From contig OX638333.1 in NCBI GenBank assembly GCA_951812895.1, forward strand, positions 4,196,001 through 4,260,000: a DNA stretch of 64,000 nucleotides. The letters are read 5' to 3'. A program made the position numbers and the translations under genes. The notes beneath the pieces are model-generated. The model saw only the letters and a program-made list of their open reading frames with translations, ran no database searches and was not told the DNA's origin. Numbering within the stretch: the first letter of the stretch is position 1; every line of letters starts with the position of its first letter. Below, piece by piece: positions 62,338-64,000 of this stretch. This DNA comes from an uncultured Roseovarius sp. (GTDB taxonomy: Bacteria > Pseudomonadota > Alphaproteobacteria > Rhodobacterales > Rhodobacteraceae).

Positions 62338-62721
62338 TTATTCTGGGCTCCAGGCCTCGTAATCGCTCCGCCCGGCTGGTGCCTGACGCCGAATAGATCC
62401 CGCGGGCGCATAGGCCATCGCGGTCCCGGTGAGGTTCTCCTCGTGCGGTTTTTCCCAGGACTTGTGATCCAATGGTTTTTCCGTCGGTGGCTCTTCATAG
62501 GTGTGATGCAGCCAGCCATGCCAATCCGGGCTCACCCGGCTTGCTTCGCATTCGCCGTTGAACATCACCCACCGCCGCTTACCATCGCGCGAGCGGTAGA
62601 AAACATTGCCCTGTTCATCCTCACCAACCCGGACACCTTTGCGCCAGGTGTGGATCTGCGTGTTAATGGTCGATCCATCCCACCAGGTGACTGCGCGCAG
62701 TAGCGTTCTGAGAATGCCCAT
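62338..62721 (-). CDS. NDUFA12-family complex I accessory subunit
   Basis: This 127-aa protein is the bacterial NDUFA12/B17.2 homologue found in alphaproteobacterial complex I. It has [47 protein letters not shown] and ending [12 protein letters not shown] 62721 starts at [11 protein letters not shown]. Supernumerary complex I subunits of this kind are typical of the class. Confidence 0.93.
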   Translation of the reverse strand: MGILRTLLRAVTWWDGSTINTQIHTWRKGVRVGEDEQGNVFYRSRDGKRRWVMFNGECEASRVSPDWHGWLHHTYEEPPTEKPLDHKSWEKPHEENLTGTAMAYAPAGSIRRQAPAGRSDYEAWSPE

Positions 62722-62957
62722 GAAGTACTCCTGAATCTCTTGCCTTTCGTGATAAGCCAATGTCGACCCAAGGTCCAGTGGCGCACCGGCCCATAGCCCA
62801 TCAAATCAATCGCAATCGGAACGCCGGTACCGCCGACCCGGAGGCAATAAAGAAATTTAGGGAACACATAGATTGCCGCTCAGCACATGTTTCCTGATGA
62901 CCTTTGCCAAAATCTTCTTATAAAGGCGCCATATCAAGCTTAGTATAAGTTGCCTTC

Positions 62958-64000
62958 ATGAATCCTCTTGGAATATTTCTGATCACAGCCACTGCGCTGT
63001 TTCCCGCTTACCAGCTGTTTTCGCTGCCGAATGTCGCGGATAAAGTAGCGCTGTTTTCGCAATATCTCGGGCTGGCAGCACTCATTCTGATGGCATGGGG
63101 GCAAATCCTCGCGACACGTTTTCGTGGTGTCGAAACCATTTTTGGCGGGCTCGACCGCGTCTATGTCCTGCACAAATGGACCGGCATCGTCGTAATGGCC
63201 GCAATTTTGCTACACGATACGATTGATGCGGACATGGACGGGTTGGGGCGTGAAACAGCACTGAACGAACTCGCCGAAACCCTGGGCGAGCTTAGCCTTT
63301 ATGGCTTGCTGATCCTTGTTGTGATCTCTGTGGCAACCTTCATCCCCTACCATTTATGGAAATGGACACACAAAGCCATGGGCGCGCTCTTTGCCGCTGG
63401 TACTTTCCATTTCTTCTTTATTATGAAGCCCTTCGCGATGGGCGATCCGGCCGGCCTTTACACCGGGGCATTCTGCGCTGCGGGAATACTGGCCTATCTC
63501 TGGACATTGCTGCCAGAGCGGATGCGCCCGTCGCGTGCTTATAATATCTCAAAGCTGGAGCAAACGGGCGGCGCGCTTGCCATCACAATGGCTCCCAAGT
63601 CACGCGGCCTGCGACCCCATCCGGGTCAGTTCGGCATATTGCGCTTCACCGGGGCCAGAAAAAGCGAACCGCATCCTTTCAGCTTTTCCCAAATTGCACC
63701 CGACGGAACATTGCGGGTCACAGCAAAGGCTCTCGGTGATTTCACCTCTGGCCTAAGCGGCGCGCTGAAAGTCGGGCAAGAGGTGCGCATTCAGGGCCCC
63801 TTTGGCCGTTTCCGCCTGTCTGGAAAAGGCCCGGAAGTCTGGATCGCCGGTGGCATTGGCATTACGCCGTTCCTTGCCTGGGCAGAGGCGCTTGAGGCAA
63901 ATGCTGACCCCGCGCATTTGTTTTACTGTGTGCGCTCACAAAACGACGCACCGCATCTGGCCGAAATTCAGGCCATTGCCGATGGCAAGCCGAACCTGTC
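62958..64000 (+). CDS. Ferric-reductase-like flavocytochrome, partial
   Basis: The frame from ATG 62958 stays open to the right edge, about 347 codons. The first ~195 residues form the ferric reductase transmembrane domain with six membrane segments and heme-ligand histidines in VLHKWTGIVVMAAILLHD and HKAMGALFAAGTFHFFF. An FAD-binding region follows (EPHPFSFSQIAP) and an NAD-binding region begins at VWIAGGIGITPFLAWAEAL. It would pass electrons from NAD(P)H via flavin and heme. The C-terminus is missing. Confidence 0.9.
   Translation, partial: MNPLGIFLITATALFPAYQLFSLPNVADKVALFSQYLGLAALILMAWGQILATRFRGVETIFGGLDRVYVLHKWTGIVVMAAILLHDTIDADMDGLGRETALNELAETLGELSLYGLLILVVISVATFIPYHLWKWTHKAMGALFAAGTFHFFFIMKPFAMGDPAGLYTGAFCAAGILAYLWTLLPERMRPSRAYNISKLEQTGGALAITMAPKSRGLRPHPGQFGILRFTGARKSEPHPFSFSQIAPDGTLRVTAKALGDFTSGLSGALKVGQEVRIQGPFGRFRLSGKGPEVWIAGGIGITPFLAWAEALEANADPAHLFYCVRSQNDAPHLAEIQAIADGKPNL

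Noticed and set aside
1-64000. CRISPR arrays or rRNA genes
   Set aside because: No regularly spaced direct repeats with unique spacers and no rRNA-like sequence were seen.

Overview
The window reads as a chromosomal segment of a marine alphaproteobacterium, most likely Rhodobacterales (Roseobacter group). The evidence is the right half: the accB-accC-aat-DUF2155-MlaD-NDUFA12 order, a DUF2312/GapR gene, a queC-queD-queE-queF cluster, and an SSS-histidine kinase plus short-chain fatty acid regulator beside a branched-chain-amino-acid-type ABC transporter and acsA. This is inferred from families and gene order; no database search was possible.

Left half (1-31.4 kb) is a tandem array of integrated elements stacked on one tRNA-Thr(TGT) gene (minus strand, 31366-31441). 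A copy of the tRNA 3' end lies at 1053-1100, another at 16578-16629, and the intact gene is at 31366. Element A (about 1053-16578) and element B (about 16579-31365) share one gene order but are diverged in sequence: tyrosine integrase, AlpA-like HTH, AEP primase-SF3 helicase, a regulatory/origin-like gap, then a packaging operon (small ORFs, a coiled-coil scaffold-like protein, an unknown protein, a TerS-like HTH protein, a zinc-knuckle protein, a large terminase split into separate ATPase and nuclease genes), then cargo. No capsid, portal or tail gene is present. They look like phage satellites that bring their own complete terminase but borrow particles. A third integrase (complement <1-913) runs off the left edge, so the array probably continues.

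Cargo differs. A carries an OLD-like ATPase/TOPRIM protein between the replication and packaging modules. At its right end it has a HipA-like kinase with a partner gene cut by an IS1111-type insertion sequence, a protein resembling HhH-GPD glycosylases, and two HTH proteins. B carries unknown small genes, a PD-(D/E)XK-like protein, and a PLD nuclease convergent with an N6-adenine methyltransferase (probable restriction-modification). Each element has its own paired short repeat at left end, right end and an internal site.

Right half (31.4-64 kb) is ordinary chromosome: an unknown protein, GapR, a FadB-like enzyme, a FliM/FliN-like gene split cleanly by a second IS110/IS1111-type element, an acetate/short-chain acid sensing and uptake locus ending in acsA and a strong terminator, two DMT exporters, a creatinase-like M24 protein, queuosine precursor synthesis, an acyl-CoA synthetase with a divergent PAS-LuxR regulator, acetyl-CoA carboxylase subunits, Aat, envelope and complex I accessory genes, and the start of a ferric-reductase-like flavocytochrome at the right edge.
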